DNA of 64,000 bases from Actinopolyspora alba (GTDB lineage: Bacteria > Actinomycetota > Actinomycetes > Mycobacteriales > Pseudonocardiaceae), in assembly GCF_900112765.1 (NCBI RefSeq), contig NZ_FOMZ01000002.1:372001-436000 (forward strand), read 5' to 3'. Of the stretch, positions 14,698 to 25,468 are shown piece after piece. Numbering within the stretch: the stretch's first letter is position 1; every line of letters begins with the position of its first letter. Under the pieces are notes generated by a model. The model did not search any database. It was not told the origin of the DNA and saw nothing but the letters and a program-made list of their open reading frames with translations. The translations under genes were made by a program, and so were the position numbers.

Positions 14698-17600
14698 GTG
14701 CCCGAATCCGGAGAAGCTCGTACCAAACCCGGCTGGATCCGCCGCCTGAGCGCCGCGTGCTGGCGGCATCCCGCCGCCGTGCTGCTGTCCATGGGGGCCG
14801 CCGTCACGGCGGTCGGGATGGAGGCGGCCGTGCCGGTGTTCACCAAGGTGGCGGTGGACGACGCGATGGCGGGCAGCACCGAGGGGCTCGGCTGGATCGT
14901 CGCGGCGATGCTCGGGCTGGGCCTGTTCCGGTTCGGCGCCGCGTTCGTCCGCCGCTACACCGCGGGCAAGCTCGCCGTGAACGTGCAGCACGACCTGCGC
15001 CGCGCCGTGTTCGGCTCGGTGCAGCGCCTCGACGGCGGCAAGCAGGACTCGCTGCGCACCGGCCAGGTGGTCTCGCGCTCGATCAGCGACCTGCAGCTGG
15101 TCAACGGGCTGCTGTCCATGCTGCCGATGGCGGCGGGCACGCTGATGCTGGCGGTGTTCTCGCTGGCGGCGATGCTGTGGCTGTCCCCGCTGCTGACCGT
15201 GATCGCGCTGGTCGTGGGGCCACTGATCGGGGTGGTCACCGCCCGCAGCCGCAAGAAGCTGTTCCCGGCGACCTGGAGCGCGCAGCAGCGCGCCGCCGAC
15301 GTGGCCGAGCAGGTCGAGGAAACGATCAGCGGTGTCCGCGTGGTCAAGGGCTTCGGGCAGGAGTCCCGGGAGGTCAGCGGGATGATCGGCCGCGCCCGCA
15401 GGCTGTTCGCCGAACGGATGCGGGCGGCACGGGTCACGGCCCCGCCGACCGCGCACCTCACGGCGCTGCCGCTGGCGGGCCAGGTCTGCGTGCTGGGGCT
15501 GGGCGGTTGGCTCGCGCTGCGGGGCCAGGTCAGCGTGGGCACGTTCATCGCCTTCGCGAGCTATCTGACCATGCTCGCCGCCCCGGCGCGAATGCTGTCC
15601 AACGTGCTGATCCAGGCCCAGCACGCCCGTGCGGGGCTGGAGCGGCTTTACGACGTGATCGACTCGCAGCCGGAGGTCACCGACGCGCCGGACGCGGTGA
15701 GCCTGCCCGAGGGGCCGCTGCGGGTGGAGCTGGACGACGTGCGGTTCGGCTACGGCGGCGAACAGCCGGTGCTGCGGGGCACCTCCCTGGAGGTGCGTTC
15801 CGGCGAGACGCTGGCCCTGGTGGGCTCGGCGGGCTCGGGCAAGTCCACGATCTCGCTGCTGCTGCCCCGGTTCTACGACGTGCACTCCGGCAGCGTCCGG
15901 ATCGCCCCCGACGGCGGTGACGAGGGGGCCGACGGGGACGGTGCCCTGGACATCCGGGGTGTGCGGCTGGACTCGCTGCGTTCGGCCGTGGGGGTGGTGT
16001 TCGAGGAGGCGTTCCTGTTCTCCGACACCGTGCGCGGCAACATCGCCTACGGGCACCCGAACGCCTCCGAGGAGGAGATCGTCGCCGCCGCCCGCGCGGC
16101 CGAGGCCCACGAGTTCATCACCGAGCTCTCGCAGGGCTACGACACGCTGGTGGGCGAACGTGGCCTGACCCTGTCGGGCGGCCAGCGGCAGCGGATCGCG
16201 CTGGCCCGCGCGCTGCTGACCGACCCCCGCATTCTGGTGCTGGACGACGCGACCTCCGCGGTGGACCCGAGCACCGAGGCCGCGATCCACGCCACGCTGG
16301 ACTCGGTCACCGCCGAGCGGACCACGCTGCTGGTGGCGCACCGCCGCTCCACCCTCGCACTCGCGGACCGGGTCGCGCTGCTGGACGAGGGCGAGGTCGT
16401 CGACATCGGCACGCAGCGGGAGCTGGAGCGGCGCTCCGAGCTGTTCCGTGAACTGCTGCCGGACACCTCCGGAACGTCCGAGCACCCCGGCGGGCACCCG
16501 GTGTGCGAACCCGGCGAGGAACCCACCCCGGAGCTGTGGCCGGGAGAGGAGCGCGGACAGCGGCACGGCTACTGGACCGGTACCGCCACGAGCACCGAGA
16601 GCTCGTTCGCGGCCGTGGGGGCGGCGAGCCGGAGCGCGGGCACGGCGAAACCGGCTGCCGGGGCCCCTGGCACGGCGGGCGCGGGGCGCCCGAAAGGTTC
16701 GACCGTGGCCGCCACCCCGCCGAGCGAGGAGCTGACCACCGCGATCGACCGGCTACCGCCCGCCGAGGACGAACCCGAGCTCAACGGCACCGACCCCACC
16801 GCACCGGACCCGGGCTTCCGGCTGGCGAAACTGTTCCGCCCGATCCGGTGGGGCGTGGCGCTGACGGTGCTGCTGGTCGCGGCGACCGCGGCCGTGTCGG
16901 TGAGCATGCCGTCGCTGATCCGCTGGGGCGTGGACGGCGGGGTGGGAGCGGGCGACCCCGACGCGCTGTTCACCGCCACGGCGGTGGGCGCGGGCACGGT
17001 GCTGATCGGCTGGGTCACCATGCGCTGGCAGACGGTGATCGCCGCGCGCACGGGCGAGACACTGCTGTACCTGCTGCGGCTGCGCAGCTTCGCCCAGCTG
17101 CAGCGGCTGGGGTTGGACTACTACGAGCGCGAACGCGCGGGCCGGATCATGACCCGGATGACCACCGATGTGGACGCGCTGTCCTCGTTCCTGCAGACGG
17201 GGTTGGCCACGGCGGTGGTCAGCGTGTCCACCATCATCGGCGTGGCGGTGGCGCTGCTGATCACCGATCTCTCGCTGGCGCTGGTGGCGCTGTCGGTGAC
17301 GCCGCTGCTGGTGGTGGCGACGATGATCTTCCGCAGGGTCTCGTCGAGCGCCTACGCCGAGGCCAGGGAACGGGTCAGCACCGTCAACGCCGAGATGCAG
17401 GAGAACGTCTCCGGGTTGCGCGTGTCGCAGGCCAACCGCAGGGAGCGGCTGGCGGCCGAGAAGTTCGCGGCGCGCAGCGACGCCTACCGGCGTTCCCGGC
17501 TGCGGGCGCAGCGCTACATCGCCACCTACTTCCCGTTCGTGTCGCTGCTGTCCGAAGTGGCGCAGGCGGTGGTGCTCGGCGTCGGCGCGCTGCGGGTGGC

Positions 17601-18615
17601 CCAGGGGGAGCTCACCGCGGGCGTGCTGGCGGCGTTCCTGCTGTACCTGGGGCTGTTCTTCAGCCCGGTGCAGCAGCTCTCCGGCGTGTTCGACGCCTAC
17701 CAGCAGGCCAGGGTCGGGCTGCGCCGGATCGGGGAACTGCTGCGTACCCGCACCTCGGTGCCGGAGACCGATCGCCCGGCCACGGTGCCGAGCGAACTCG
17801 ACGGCGAGGTGGAGCTGCGCTCGGTGTCGTTCAGCTACCCGGCCACAGACGATCCCGCGTTGTCCGAGGTGTCGCTGCGCGTCGCCCCGGGTGAGACGGT
17901 CGCCCTGGTGGGCGCCACGGGTGCGGGCAAGTCGACCCTGGTCAAGCTGCTGGCGCGGTTCTACGACGTCTCGGGCGGCTGCGTGCTGGTGGACGGGGTG
18001 GACGTGCGCGACTACCCGCTGGCCGAGTACCACTCCCACCTGGCCGTCGTGCCGCAGGAGGGGCACCTGTTCGCGGGGGACGTGGCGGACAACATCGCCT
18101 ACGGCAGCCCCGGTGCCGGTCCGGCCGAGATCGAGCGGGCCGCTCGCCGGGTGGGTGCGCTGCCGGGTATCGCCGCGCTGCCGGACGGTTTCCGGCAGCG
18201 GACCGGGGAAGGCGGCAAGTCGCTGTCGGCCGGGCAGCGGCAGCTGGTGGCGCTGGCCCGCGCGGAGCTGGTTGACCCGGACATCCTGCTGCTGGACGAG
18301 GCGACGGCCGCGCTGGATCCGGCGACCGAGGCGATGGTGGCCGCGGCACACGCCGAGCTGGCCCGGAACCGGACGACGTTCGTGGTGGCGCACCGGCTGG
18401 CCACGGCCGCCCGTGCGGACCGGATCGTGGTGCTGGGCGGCGGCAGCATCGTCGAGCAGGGCGAGCACGGGGAGCTGCTGGCCGCGGGCGGGGTCTACGC
18501 GCGGCTCTGGGCCAACGGTGGTTCCGCCGACGACGCGGACGTGGCGGTGCCCGGCGCGGGGGGCGAGCTCGGGGCCGGGCGCGAGGAGCCCGACTCGGCT
18601 CCGGCCAACCGATGA
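14698..18615 (+). CDS. Fused two-halves ABC exporter (TMD-NBD-TMD-NBD)
   Basis: A 1,305-residue exporter in which two half-transporters, normally separate adjacent genes, are joined. Half 1 has six membrane helices (about 20-310), Walker A GSAGSGKST near 376, LSGGQ near 492 and Walker B ending LDDAT near 516. A poorly conserved linker of about 100 residues follows (about 590-690). Half 2 has Walker A GATGAGKST near 1072, LSAGQ near 1176 and Walker B LLLDEAT near 1199. NBD1 has Asp where NBD2 has the catalytic Glu, so one ATP site is probably degenerate, as in heterodimeric exporters. Drug or lipid export is likely; substrate unknown. Start GTG 14698. Confidence 0.92.
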   Translation: MPESGEARTKPGWIRRLSAACWRHPAAVLLSMGAAVTAVGMEAAVPVFTKVAVDDAMAGSTEGLGWIVAAMLGLGLFRFGAAFVRRYTAGKLAVNVQHDLRRAVFGSVQRLDGGKQDSLRTGQVVSRSISDLQLVNGLLSMLPMAAGTLMLAVFSLAAMLWLSPLLTVIALVVGPLIGVVTARSRKKLFPATWSAQQRAADVAEQVEETISGVRVVKGFGQESREVSGMIGRARRLFAERMRAARVTAPPTAHLTALPLAGQVCVLGLGGWLALRGQVSVGTFIAFASYLTMLAAPARMLSNVLIQAQHARAGLERLYDVIDSQPEVTDAPDAVSLPEGPLRVELDDVRFGYGGEQPVLRGTSLEVRSGETLALVGSAGSGKSTISLLLPRFYDVHSGSVRIAPDGGDEGADGDGALDIRGVRLDSLRSAVGVVFEEAFLFSDTVRGNIAYGHPNASEEEIVAAARAAEAHEFITELSQGYDTLVGERGLTLSGGQRQRIALARALLTDPRILVLDDATSAVDPSTEAAIHATLDSVTAERTTLLVAHRRSTLALADRVALLDEGEVVDIGTQRELERRSELFRELLPDTSGTSEHPGGHPVCEPGEEPTPELWPGEERGQRHGYWTGTATSTESSFAAVGAASRSAGTAKPAAGAPGTAGAGRPKGSTVAATPPSEELTTAIDRLPPAEDEPELNGTDPTAPDPGFRLAKLFRPIRWGVALTVLLVAATAAVSVSMPSLIRWGVDGGVGAGDPDALFTATAVGAGTVLIGWVTMRWQTVIAARTGETLLYLLRLRSFAQLQRLGLDYYERERAGRIMTRMTTDVDALSSFLQTGLATAVVSVSTIIGVAVALLITDLSLALVALSVTPLLVVATMIFRRVSSSAYAEARERVSTVNAEMQENVSGLRVSQANRRERLAAEKFAARSDAYRRSRLRAQRYIATYFPFVSLLSEVAQAVVLGVGALRVAQGELTAGVLAAFLLYLGLFFSPVQQLSGVFDAYQQARVGLRRIGELLRTRTSVPETDRPATVPSELDGEVELRSVSFSYPATDDPALSEVSLRVAPGETVALVGATGAGKSTLVKLLARFYDVSGGCVLVDGVDVRDYPLAEYHSHLAVVPQEGHLFAGDVADNIAYGSPGAGPAEIERAARRVGALPGIAALPDGFRQRTGEGGKSLSAGQRQLVALARAELVDPDILLLDEATAALDPATEAMVAAAHAELARNRTTFVVAHRLATAARADRIVVLGGGSIVEQGEHGELLAAGGVYARLWANGGSADDADVAVPGAGGELGAGREEPDSAPANR

Positions 18616-18717
18616 GCGAAGGTTCCCGCAGATCCGGGGAGAGCGTTCGCGGATTCAGGGACGTATCCGGGGCGCCGCCGGAGTTCCCGGAGCCGAAACC
18701 GTGCGAACTTGACGAAC

Positions 18718-19428
18718 ATGTCCAAGCGCGGTTCCCCACGCTCCCGCGACCTGCTCGTCTGGATGCACGTCCTCACCTCCGTGGGGTGGATGAGCCAGGC
18801 CCTGGCGTTGGCCACACTGCTCACGTTCGGGCTGAGCACCGGTGATCCGGAGGCGCGGCTGAGCGCGGTGACGATGGCTGAGGTGCTCGACGAACACCTG
18901 CTGCTGTACCTGGCCAACGCCTCGGCGTTCACCGGGTTGATGCTGTCGGCGCTGACCCCGTGGGGCTATTTCCGGCACTGGTGGGTACTCACCAAGTTCG
19001 TCATCACGATCGTCCAGCTGTACGCGGGAATCCTCGTCCTCGGCCCGAACCTGCAGGCGGCGGTGCGGACGGCTGAGCAAGGAAGAGCCCTCCCGCCCGG
19101 TGTGGCCGCGGGTGCGCTGCTGATGGCTTCGGCCATGGCCTTCCAGACCTGGGCTTCGGTGGCGAAACCTTGGGGGCGAACGCCGTGGACGCGCTCAGCC
19201 CGCGCCCCGCGCAGGGTCCCGTCCGGCCCGGGATGGCTGTTCCTCGTGGCGACACTGGTCCCGATCGCGGAGTACGCCCTGAGCATCGGGGTCCTCGGGT
19301 TCCCGTTCCCGTTGGGCTCGCTGCTGCTTGTGCTCGCCTACCCGATAGCACGGTCCCGCCGTCTCCGCCGCGACACGCGAGCACACTCCGGCAGGAGCGG
19401 TGACGCCGACCCCGCGGGTGTCACCTGA
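18718..19428 (+). CDS. Polytopic membrane protein, unknown function
   Basis: A 236-residue protein with four or five membrane helices (LLVWMHVLTSVGWMSQALAL, LLYLANASAFTGLMLSAL, WVLTKFVITIVQLYAGILV, WLFLVATLVPIAEYALSIGV). The HVxxSVGWM start and WxLTKF motif resemble DUF2269-like or CopD-like membrane proteins, but the match is only by eye. I use ATG 18718 rather than TTG 18709. It follows the ABC exporter at 102 bases on the same strand and may be co-transcribed. Confidence 0.6.
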   Translation: MSKRGSPRSRDLLVWMHVLTSVGWMSQALALATLLTFGLSTGDPEARLSAVTMAEVLDEHLLLYLANASAFTGLMLSALTPWGYFRHWWVLTKFVITIVQLYAGILVLGPNLQAAVRTAEQGRALPPGVAAGALLMASAMAFQTWASVAKPWGRTPWTRSARAPRRVPSGPGWLFLVATLVPIAEYALSIGVLGFPFPLGSLLLVLAYPIARSRRLRRDTRAHSGRSGDADPAGVT

Positions 19429-19896
19429 GCGGGCCCGGACCCGGTGCGCACCCTCCCGGAGTACCGGGGCGCTCCACGCCACGGACGGCAGCGCTCGACC
19501 ACCCGGAACGCGGCCGAGTTGGCACCGGGCTGCCAACGGTGTGGGGCGCGTTGCTCGAGCTCCGCACAATTTCCCGTGATGTGGTCCGAACGGCTCAGGA
19601 TACGGGATTGTTCACTTTTGCGTGAAACCTCACATTCGGGTTCCGTTTCGACGTCCCGAACCTCCGAGAAAGCAAGATCACAAAAACCAAAACCCCACAT
19701 ACTACCGGAAACCGTTGAGCTCGTCCGCCGGAAAACGCGCCGGAAAAGCAGCCGCATTAACGACCTGATCGATTCGGAACGGCACGGAACCCGACCGGAG
19801 TGCACGGGACATACCCAACCGAACACCCCGGAAGCGTTAGCCTGGGTTGCGAGCGTTGAAAAACCACGAGCAGATGGATCGAGGCGAACGCCAGCC
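19429..19896. promoter_or_regulatory. Long leader/intergenic region before kgd with a 7-bp dyad
   Basis: The 468-base region holds no supported gene, though the kgd frame stays open through it. At 19518-19537 is a perfect dyad GTTGGCA-CCGGGC-TGCCAAC, a candidate operator or weak terminator of the previous gene. A TAGCCT (19838-19843) is a possible -10 element about 54 bp before the start; no convincing -35 was found. The middle is AT-richer than the surroundings, as expected of a promoter region. Confidence 0.35.
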
Positions 19897-22800
19897 GTGT
19901 CCAGCAGCAGCCCTGCGTCACAGTTCGGCCCCAACGAGTGGTTGATCGAGGAAATGTACGAGCAGTACCTCAACGACCCCTCATCGGTAGACTCCGCCTG
20001 GCACGAGTTCTTCGCGGACTACCGTCCGGCGGGGCACTCGGCAACCGAGTCCGCCGCTGCGGCGACAGGCGCAACAACAGGCCAGAAGACCGCGACCGCC
20101 ACCAAGTCCGGTGAGCGAAATGGTCAGGTGCACGACGATGGTGCCCGCACGACCACGACGACTCCACCGGCGAGTGACGCGCAGCAGACCGCCACCCGGC
20201 AGGGAGCGAACGGAGACCAGCAGCGCACCACCTCCGGGCAGGCGGGAACGCAGCAGGACGGAGGCGGCCGCTCGGCCACTTCACAACCGTCCGGGGCGCA
20301 GCAGTCCGCCAAGCCCTCCCCGCAGGAGGCAGCCAAGGCCGCTCCCGTCAAGGAGGAGTCCGGCGGCGAGGAGACCAAGACGCTGCGCGGGCCCGCCGCT
20401 GCGATCGCCAAGAACATGGAGCAGTCGCTGACCGTGCCGACCGCCACCAGCGTCCGCGCGGTCCCGGCCAAACTGCTGTTCGACAACCGCATCGTGATCA
20501 ACAATCACCTGAAGCGGAACAAGGGCGGCAAGATCTCGTTCACCCACCTGATCGGGTACGCCCTCGTTCGGGCGCTGCGGGACTTCCCCGGCATGAACCG
20601 CCACTACGGCGAGGACGCCAAGGGCAAGCCCGCCGTGGTGACGCCGGAGCACATCAACCTCGGGCTGGCCATCGACCTGCCCGGCAAGGACGGCTCCCGC
20701 AATCTTGTGGTTGCCTCCATCAAGGCCTGCGAGAACATGAACTTCTACCAGTTCTGGCAGGCGTACGAGGACATCATCCGCAAGGCGCGCAACAACGCGC
20801 TCACCGCCGAGGACTTCGCCGGCACCACGATCTCGCTGACCAACCCCGGTCCCAGCGGGACGAACCACTCGGTGCCGCGGCTCACCCAGGGCCAGAGCGC
20901 CATCATCGGCGTCGGCGCCATGGAGTACCCGGCCGAGTTCCAGGGGGCCAGTGAGAAGGCCCTGACCGAGATGGGCGTCAGCAAGATCGTCACGCTGACC
21001 TCCACCTACGACCACCGGGTCATCCAGGGCGCGGAGTCCGGCGAGTTCCTGCGCAAGGTGCACCAGCTGCTGCTGGGCGAGGACAACTTCTTCGACGACA
21101 TCTTCTCCTCGCTGCGCATCCCCTACGAGCCGGTCCGCTGGTCGACCGACATCCCGGAGGGCGCGGTCGACAAGACCGCCCGGGTGCTGGAGCTCATCGA
21201 CGCCTACCGCACCCGCGGTCACCTGATGGCCGACATCGACCCGCTGAACTACCGGCAGCGGCGCCACGAGGACCTCGACGTCCTCTCGCACAGCCTCACG
21301 CTGTGGGACCTGGACCGGGAGTTCCCGGTCGGCGGCTTCGCGGGCCAGGAGCACATGTCGCTGCGCGACGTGCTCGGGGTCCTGCGGGACTCCTACTGCC
21401 GCACGGTCGGCGTGGAGTACATGCACATCCTCGAGCCGGACGAGCGCGAGTGGCTGCAGCACCGGGTCGAGAAGCCGCACGAGAAGCCGGTCCAGTCCGA
21501 GCAGAAGTACATCCTGTCCAAGCTCAACGCCGCCGAGGCGTTCGAGACCTTCCTGCAGACCAAGTACGTCGGCCAGAAGCGGTTCTCGCTGGAGGGCGCC
21601 GAGACGGTGGTCCCGCTGCTGGACGCGGTGCTGGACTCCTCGGCGACCTCCGAGCTGGACGAGGTCGTCATCGGCATGCCGCACCGCGGCAGGCTCAACG
21701 TGCTGGCCAACATCGTCGGCAAGCCGATCGCGCAGATCTTCCAGGAGTTCGAGGGCAACCTCGACCCGGGCCAGGCGCACGGCTCCGGCGACGTGAAGTA
21801 CCACCTCGGCGCCGAGGGCAAGTACTTCCGCATGTTCGGCGACGGCGAGACCAAGGTGTCGCTGACCTCCAACCCCTCCCACCTGGAGGCGGTGGACCCG
21901 GTGCTCGAGGGCATCGTCCGCGCCAAGCAGGACATCCTGGACAAGGGTCAGGAGGGCTTCACCGTGCTGCCGGTGCTGCTGCACGGCGACGCCGCGTTCG
22001 CCGGGCAGGGCGTGGTCGCCGAGACCCTGAACCTCTCGCAGCTGCGCGGCTACCGCACCGGCGGCACCGTGCACGTCATCATCAACAACCAGGTCGGCTA
22101 CACCACCACCCCCGAGTCGGGGCGGTCGAGCAAGTACTCCACCGACGTGGCGAAGATGACCGGTTCGCCGGTGTTCCACGTCAACGGCGACGACCCCGAG
22201 GCGTGCGTCTGGGTCGCCAAGCTGGCCGTGGAGTACCGCAACACCTTCGGCAAGGACGTGGTCATCGACATGGTGTGCTACCGCCGCCGCGGGCACAACG
22301 AGGGTGACGACCCGTCGATGACGCAGCCGGCGATGTACGACGCGATCGACAAGATGCGCAGCGTCCGCAAGACCTACACCGAGTCGCTGATCGGACGCGG
22401 CGACATCACCGTCGACGAGGCGGAGAAGGCGCTCAAGGACTACGCCAACCAGCTGGAGCACGTGTTCAACGAGGTGCGCGAGCTGGAGAACCACCCGCCC
22501 GAGCCGAGCCCCTCGGTGGAGTCGGAGCAGCAGATCCCGGCCAAGCTGGAGACCGGCATATCCGAGGACGAGCTGCGCAGGATCGCCGAGGCGCAGATCG
22601 ACCTGCCGGAGGGCTTCACCCCGCACTCGCGCGTGAAGCCGGTGCTGGAGCGGCGCGCCAAGATGGGCAAGGAAGGCGGCATCGACTGGGCGTTCGGCGA
22701 GCTGCTGGCGCTCGGGTCGCTGACCACCTCGGGCTACCCGGTGCGGTTGACCGGGCAGGACACCAGGCGCGGGACGTTCGGCCAGCGGCACGCGGTGGTC

Positions 22801-23715
22801 ATCGACCGCAAGAGCGGTGCGGAGTACACCCCGCTGCAGCACCTCTCCCCCGACCAGGCCAAGTTCCTGACCTACGACTCGGCGCTGTCCGAGTTCGCGG
22901 CGGTGGGCTTCGAGTACGGCTACTCGGTGGCGCACCAGGACGCCATGGTGCTGTGGGAGGCGCAGTTCGGTGACTTCTTCAACGGCGCCCAGTCGATCAT
23001 CGACGAGTTCATCTCCTCCGGCGAGGCCAAGTGGGGCCAGCGCTCCGACGTGGTGATGCTGCTGCCGCACGGCCACGAGGGGCAGGGCCCGGACCACAGC
23101 TCGGCCCGCATCGAGCGGTGGTTGCAGCTGTGCGCCGAGGGGTCGATGACGGTGGCGATGCCCTCCACTCCCGCGAACTACTTCCACCTGCTGCGCAGGC
23201 ACGCGATGGACGGCATCGACCGGCCGCTGGTGGTGTTCACGCCCAAGTCGATGCTGCGGCTCAAGGAGGCCACCAGCCCGATCGAGCACTTCACCAACGG
23301 CAAGTTCGCCTCGGTGATCGACGACCCGAGCGAGCCGGACCCGTCCGGGGTTCGCAAGCTCGTGCTGTGCACCGGCAAGCTGTACTACGAGCTGGCGGCC
23401 GAGCAGGCCAAGCGGGAGGCGAAGGACACGGCCGTGGTCCGACTGGAGCAGCTCTACCCGCTGCCGCACCGCAAGCTCGGCAGGCTGCTGGAGCGCTACC
23501 CCAACGTCGAGGAGATCCGCTGGACCCAGGAGGAGCCGCGCAACCAGGGTGCCTGGCCGTTCCTCGGGCTGGCGCTGCCGCGCGAGTTCGGTCCCGAGTT
23601 CGCGAGCAAGCTCAAGGTCGTCGGACGCCGTCCGATGGCCGCACCGGCCACCGGGTTGAAGAAGGTGCACGACGTGGAGCAGGCGGAGGTCATCACCAAC
23701 GCCTTCGCCGACTGA
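19897..23715 (+). CDS. kgd: Multifunctional 2-oxoglutarate decarboxylase/dehydrogenase E1 with E2 domain
   Basis: A 1,272-residue fused enzyme of the TCA cycle. The N-terminus ([20 protein letters not shown]) matches the E1 leader. An Ala/Thr/Gln-rich linker (about 45-150) follows, then an E2 succinyltransferase-like catalytic domain with [13 protein letters not shown], then the ThDP-dependent E1 part ([48 protein letters not shown]). No lipoyl domain is present, as in mycobacterial Kgd. It decarboxylates 2-oxoglutarate and can feed a dehydrogenase complex or yield succinic semialdehyde or 2-hydroxy-3-oxoadipate. GTG 19897 is chosen because the conserved leader begins there; the frame extends further upstream without conserved sequence. 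The length is close to mycobacterial homologues. Confidence 0.96.
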   Translation: MSSSSPASQFGPNEWLIEEMYEQYLNDPSSVDSAWHEFFADYRPAGHSATESAAAATGATTGQKTATATKSGERNGQVHDDGARTTTTTPPASDAQQTATRQGANGDQQRTTSGQAGTQQDGGGRSATSQPSGAQQSAKPSPQEAAKAAPVKEESGGEETKTLRGPAAAIAKNMEQSLTVPTATSVRAVPAKLLFDNRIVINNHLKRNKGGKISFTHLIGYALVRALRDFPGMNRHYGEDAKGKPAVVTPEHINLGLAIDLPGKDGSRNLVVASIKACENMNFYQFWQAYEDIIRKARNNALTAEDFAGTTISLTNPGPSGTNHSVPRLTQGQSAIIGVGAMEYPAEFQGASEKALTEMGVSKIVTLTSTYDHRVIQGAESGEFLRKVHQLLLGEDNFFDDIFSSLRIPYEPVRWSTDIPEGAVDKTARVLELIDAYRTRGHLMADIDPLNYRQRRHEDLDVLSHSLTLWDLDREFPVGGFAGQEHMSLRDVLGVLRDSYCRTVGVEYMHILEPDEREWLQHRVEKPHEKPVQSEQKYILSKLNAAEAFETFLQTKYVGQKRFSLEGAETVVPLLDAVLDSSATSELDEVVIGMPHRGRLNVLANIVGKPIAQIFQEFEGNLDPGQAHGSGDVKYHLGAEGKYFRMFGDGETKVSLTSNPSHLEAVDPVLEGIVRAKQDILDKGQEGFTVLPVLLHGDAAFAGQGVVAETLNLSQLRGYRTGGTVHVIINNQVGYTTTPESGRSSKYSTDVAKMTGSPVFHVNGDDPEACVWVAKLAVEYRNTFGKDVVIDMVCYRRRGHNEGDDPSMTQPAMYDAIDKMRSVRKTYTESLIGRGDITVDEAEKALKDYANQLEHVFNEVRELENHPPEPSPSVESEQQIPAKLETGISEDELRRIAEAQIDLPEGFTPHSRVKPVLERRAKMGKEGGIDWAFGELLALGSLTTSGYPVRLTGQDTRRGTFGQRHAVVIDRKSGAEYTPLQHLSPDQAKFLTYDSALSEFAAVGFEYGYSVAHQDAMVLWEAQFGDFFNGAQSIIDEFISSGEAKWGQRSDVVMLLPHGHEGQGPDHSSARIERWLQLCAEGSMTVAMPSTPANYFHLLRRHAMDGIDRPLVVFTPKSMLRLKEATSPIEHFTNGKFASVIDDPSEPDPSGVRKLVLCTGKLYYELAAEQAKREAKDTAVVRLEQLYPLPHRKLGRLLERYPNVEEIRWTQEEPRNQGAWPFLGLALPREFGPEFASKLKVVGRRPMAAPATGLKKVHDVEQAEVITNAFAD

Positions 23716-23744
23716 CCGGGCGTTCCCGGTCGGGTTTCTCGGCT

Positions 23745-23802
23745 GGTCGCTTGGCGGAACCTCTCGCACGGCTCTCGCCGCGGGGAGACCCGACATCGGG
23801 TA
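23745..23802 (-). repeat. Second dispersed repeat, copy 2 (inverted)
   Basis: Read on the minus strand it gives TACCCGATGTCGGG, a spacer, GCGAGAGCCGTGC and GGTTCCGCCAAGCGACC, matching the copy at 50138-50193 almost throughout. It lies just after kgd and before the terminator. No palindromic companion repeat is adjacent to this copy. Confidence 0.7.
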
Positions 23803-23812
23803 GTTAGTTCGA

Positions 23813-23848
23813 GCGGGCCGTCGATCCGTACACGGATCGGCGGCCCGC
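23813..23848 (+). terminator. Probable terminator after kgd
   Basis: A strong hairpin: GCGGGCCG-T-CGATCC pairs with GGATCG-G-CGGCCCGC around a GTACAC loop, with one internal mismatch. A weakly T-rich TTCCGTTCCC follows. It is 97 bases after the kgd stop. Confidence 0.7.
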
Positions 23849-24024
23849 TTCCGTTCCCGGTACCGCACACCGGCAGGGCCGCTCGCTCGGGCGGCGGGTC
23901 GCCTTCCCCCTTCCGGCGGAATCCGGAGGAACCCCGAGCGCCCCGTGGGGCCGAACCACCTCGGGTTGCCTACGCTGCCGGAGAACCCCGAAATCGGGAA
24001 CGCGAAGCGGTTAGGAGAGACGAC

Positions 24025-24240
24025 GTGTATTTCACCGATCGTGGTCTCGAGGAGCTGGAGGAACAGCGCGGCGACGAGCGGGTGAACCTGGCCTGGCTCG
24101 CCGACAGGATGCGCGCCTTCGTCGACACGAACCCGGAGTTCGAGGACGCGGTGGACCGGCTGGCCACCTTCCTCGCCAGGGACGAGGGCGACGAAGCCGA
24201 TTCGGAGGAAGAAGAGGTCAGCGAGGCCGTGGAGAGCTGA
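24025..24240 (+). CDS. DUF6104-family small acidic protein
   Basis: A 71-residue protein starting at GTG 24025: [20 protein letters not shown], then [30 protein letters not shown] in one helical stretch, and a very acidic Glu/Asp tail. The N-terminal motif and length match the actinobacterial DUF6104 family, frequently found beside kgd. No function is established for the family. AGGAG sits upstream. It is a separate transcription unit after the kgd terminator. Confidence 0.85.
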   Translation: MYFTDRGLEELEEQRGDERVNLAWLADRMRAFVDTNPEFEDAVDRLATFLARDEGDEADSEEEEVSEAVES

Positions 24241-24433
24241 TCCCGCCCAGCTCCCGAACCGCGCTGTGCAGCCCCGCTTATCAGCCTGTGCGGAAAGTCC
24301 TGCTGGACCGCCGCCGAACACGGGGAGACAATCCGGATCGGCGATCCCGATGCGCTCACCGGCGCTTCGGCGGCAGACCGCGGCAAACCACGGGCCAACA
24401 GCCCGCCGGATCGCCAGCGGAATTGGAGGAACC

Positions 24434-25465
24434 GTGCGAGCACTGGTGAAACCCACCGCCGGGCCGGGACTCGAGATGACCGATGTCCCCGACCCGAGGC
24501 CGGGCGCACGAGACGTGGTCCTCAGGGTGCTGCGCACCGGCATCTGCGGGACCGACCTGCACATCGACGGCTGGGACGACTGGGCCGCCGCGAACATCAC
24601 CCCGCCGCTGATCGCGGGCCACGAGTTCGTGGGCGAGGTCGTCGAGATCGGGGCCGGTGTGCGGCAGGTGGAGGTCGGCGACCTGGTCAGCGGCGAGGGG
24701 CACGTGGTGTGCGGCCGGTGCCGCAACTGCCTGGCGGGCAGGCGCCACCTGTGCGCCAACACCAAGGGCCTGGGCGTGCACTACGACGGCGCGTTCGCCG
24801 AGTACGCCGTGCTGCCCGAGTCGAACTGCTGGGTGCACCACCAGCACATCGACCACGAGGTCGCCGCGATCTTCGACCCGTTCGGCAACGCCGTGCACAC
24901 GGCGCTGAGCTTTCCCGTTGTGGGCGAGGACGTGCTCATCACCGGTGCGGGCCCCATCGGGCTGATGGCCGCGAGCGTGGCCCGGCACGCGGGCGCCCGG
25001 CACATCGTGATCACCGACGCCAGCGAGTACCGGCTGGACCTGGCACGCCGGATCGGCGTCGACCTCGCCATGAACATCGCCGAGCACGACCTCACCGAGG
25101 TGCAGGAACGGCTGGACATGACCGAGGGTTTCGACGTCGGCATGGAGATGTGCGGGCAGCCCGTCGCGCTGCGTGACATGATCGCGAACATGGCCCACGG
25201 TGGTCACATCGCCATGCTCGGCCTGCCCTCCGAGGGCTTCGGGATCGACTGGAGCTCCGTGGTGCTGAAGATGCTGACCATCAAGGGCATCTACGGCAGG
25301 GAGATGTTCGAGACCTGGTACTCGATGTCGGTTCTGCTGGAATCGGGGCTGGACCTGAGCCCGGTGATCACACACCGCTTCGCCAGCGGCGATTACCAGA
25401 AAGCCTTCGACACTGCCCGACAGGGCCAGTGCGGCAAGATCATCCTGGATTGGACGGTGGAGTAG
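24434..25465 (+). CDS. tdh: L-threonine 3-dehydrogenase
   Basis: A 343-residue zinc-dependent medium-chain dehydrogenase that oxidises threonine to 2-amino-3-ketobutyrate with NAD+. Seen: catalytic zinc region ICGTDLHI and [12 protein letters not shown], structural-zinc cysteines [15 protein letters not shown], the Rossmann motif [17 protein letters not shown], and the family's [12 protein letters not shown]. Length equals the bacterial Tdh norm. GTG 24434 follows an exact GGAGGA at seven bases. The kbl gene starts three bases after the stop, so the two enzymes of the threonine-to-glycine route form an operon. I saw no clear glycine riboswitch in the 193-base upstream gap. Confidence 0.94.
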   Translation: MRALVKPTAGPGLEMTDVPDPRPGARDVVLRVLRTGICGTDLHIDGWDDWAAANITPPLIAGHEFVGEVVEIGAGVRQVEVGDLVSGEGHVVCGRCRNCLAGRRHLCANTKGLGVHYDGAFAEYAVLPESNCWVHHQHIDHEVAAIFDPFGNAVHTALSFPVVGEDVLITGAGPIGLMAASVARHAGARHIVITDASEYRLDLARRIGVDLAMNIAEHDLTEVQERLDMTEGFDVGMEMCGQPVALRDMIANMAHGGHIAMLGLPSEGFGIDWSSVVLKMLTIKGIYGREMFETWYSMSVLLESGLDLSPVITHRFASGDYQKAFDTARQGQCGKIILDWTVE

Positions 25466-25468
25466 CCG

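Noticed and set aside
14056-14700. Small genes in the gap before the ABC exporter beyond the 71-residue membrane protein
   Set aside because: Open frames here run through the dispersed repeats and lack ribosome sites.
24241-24433. Possible glycine or threonine riboswitch before tdh
   Set aside because: I looked for glycine-aptamer core motifs and did not find them; the region only shows GC-rich stems of no defined class.
20281-24765. 1,494-codon minus-strand open frame opposite kgd
   Set aside because: Mirror frame of a high-GC gene; Val/Arg/Gln/His-rich composition with no domain, while kgd on the plus strand is unmistakable.
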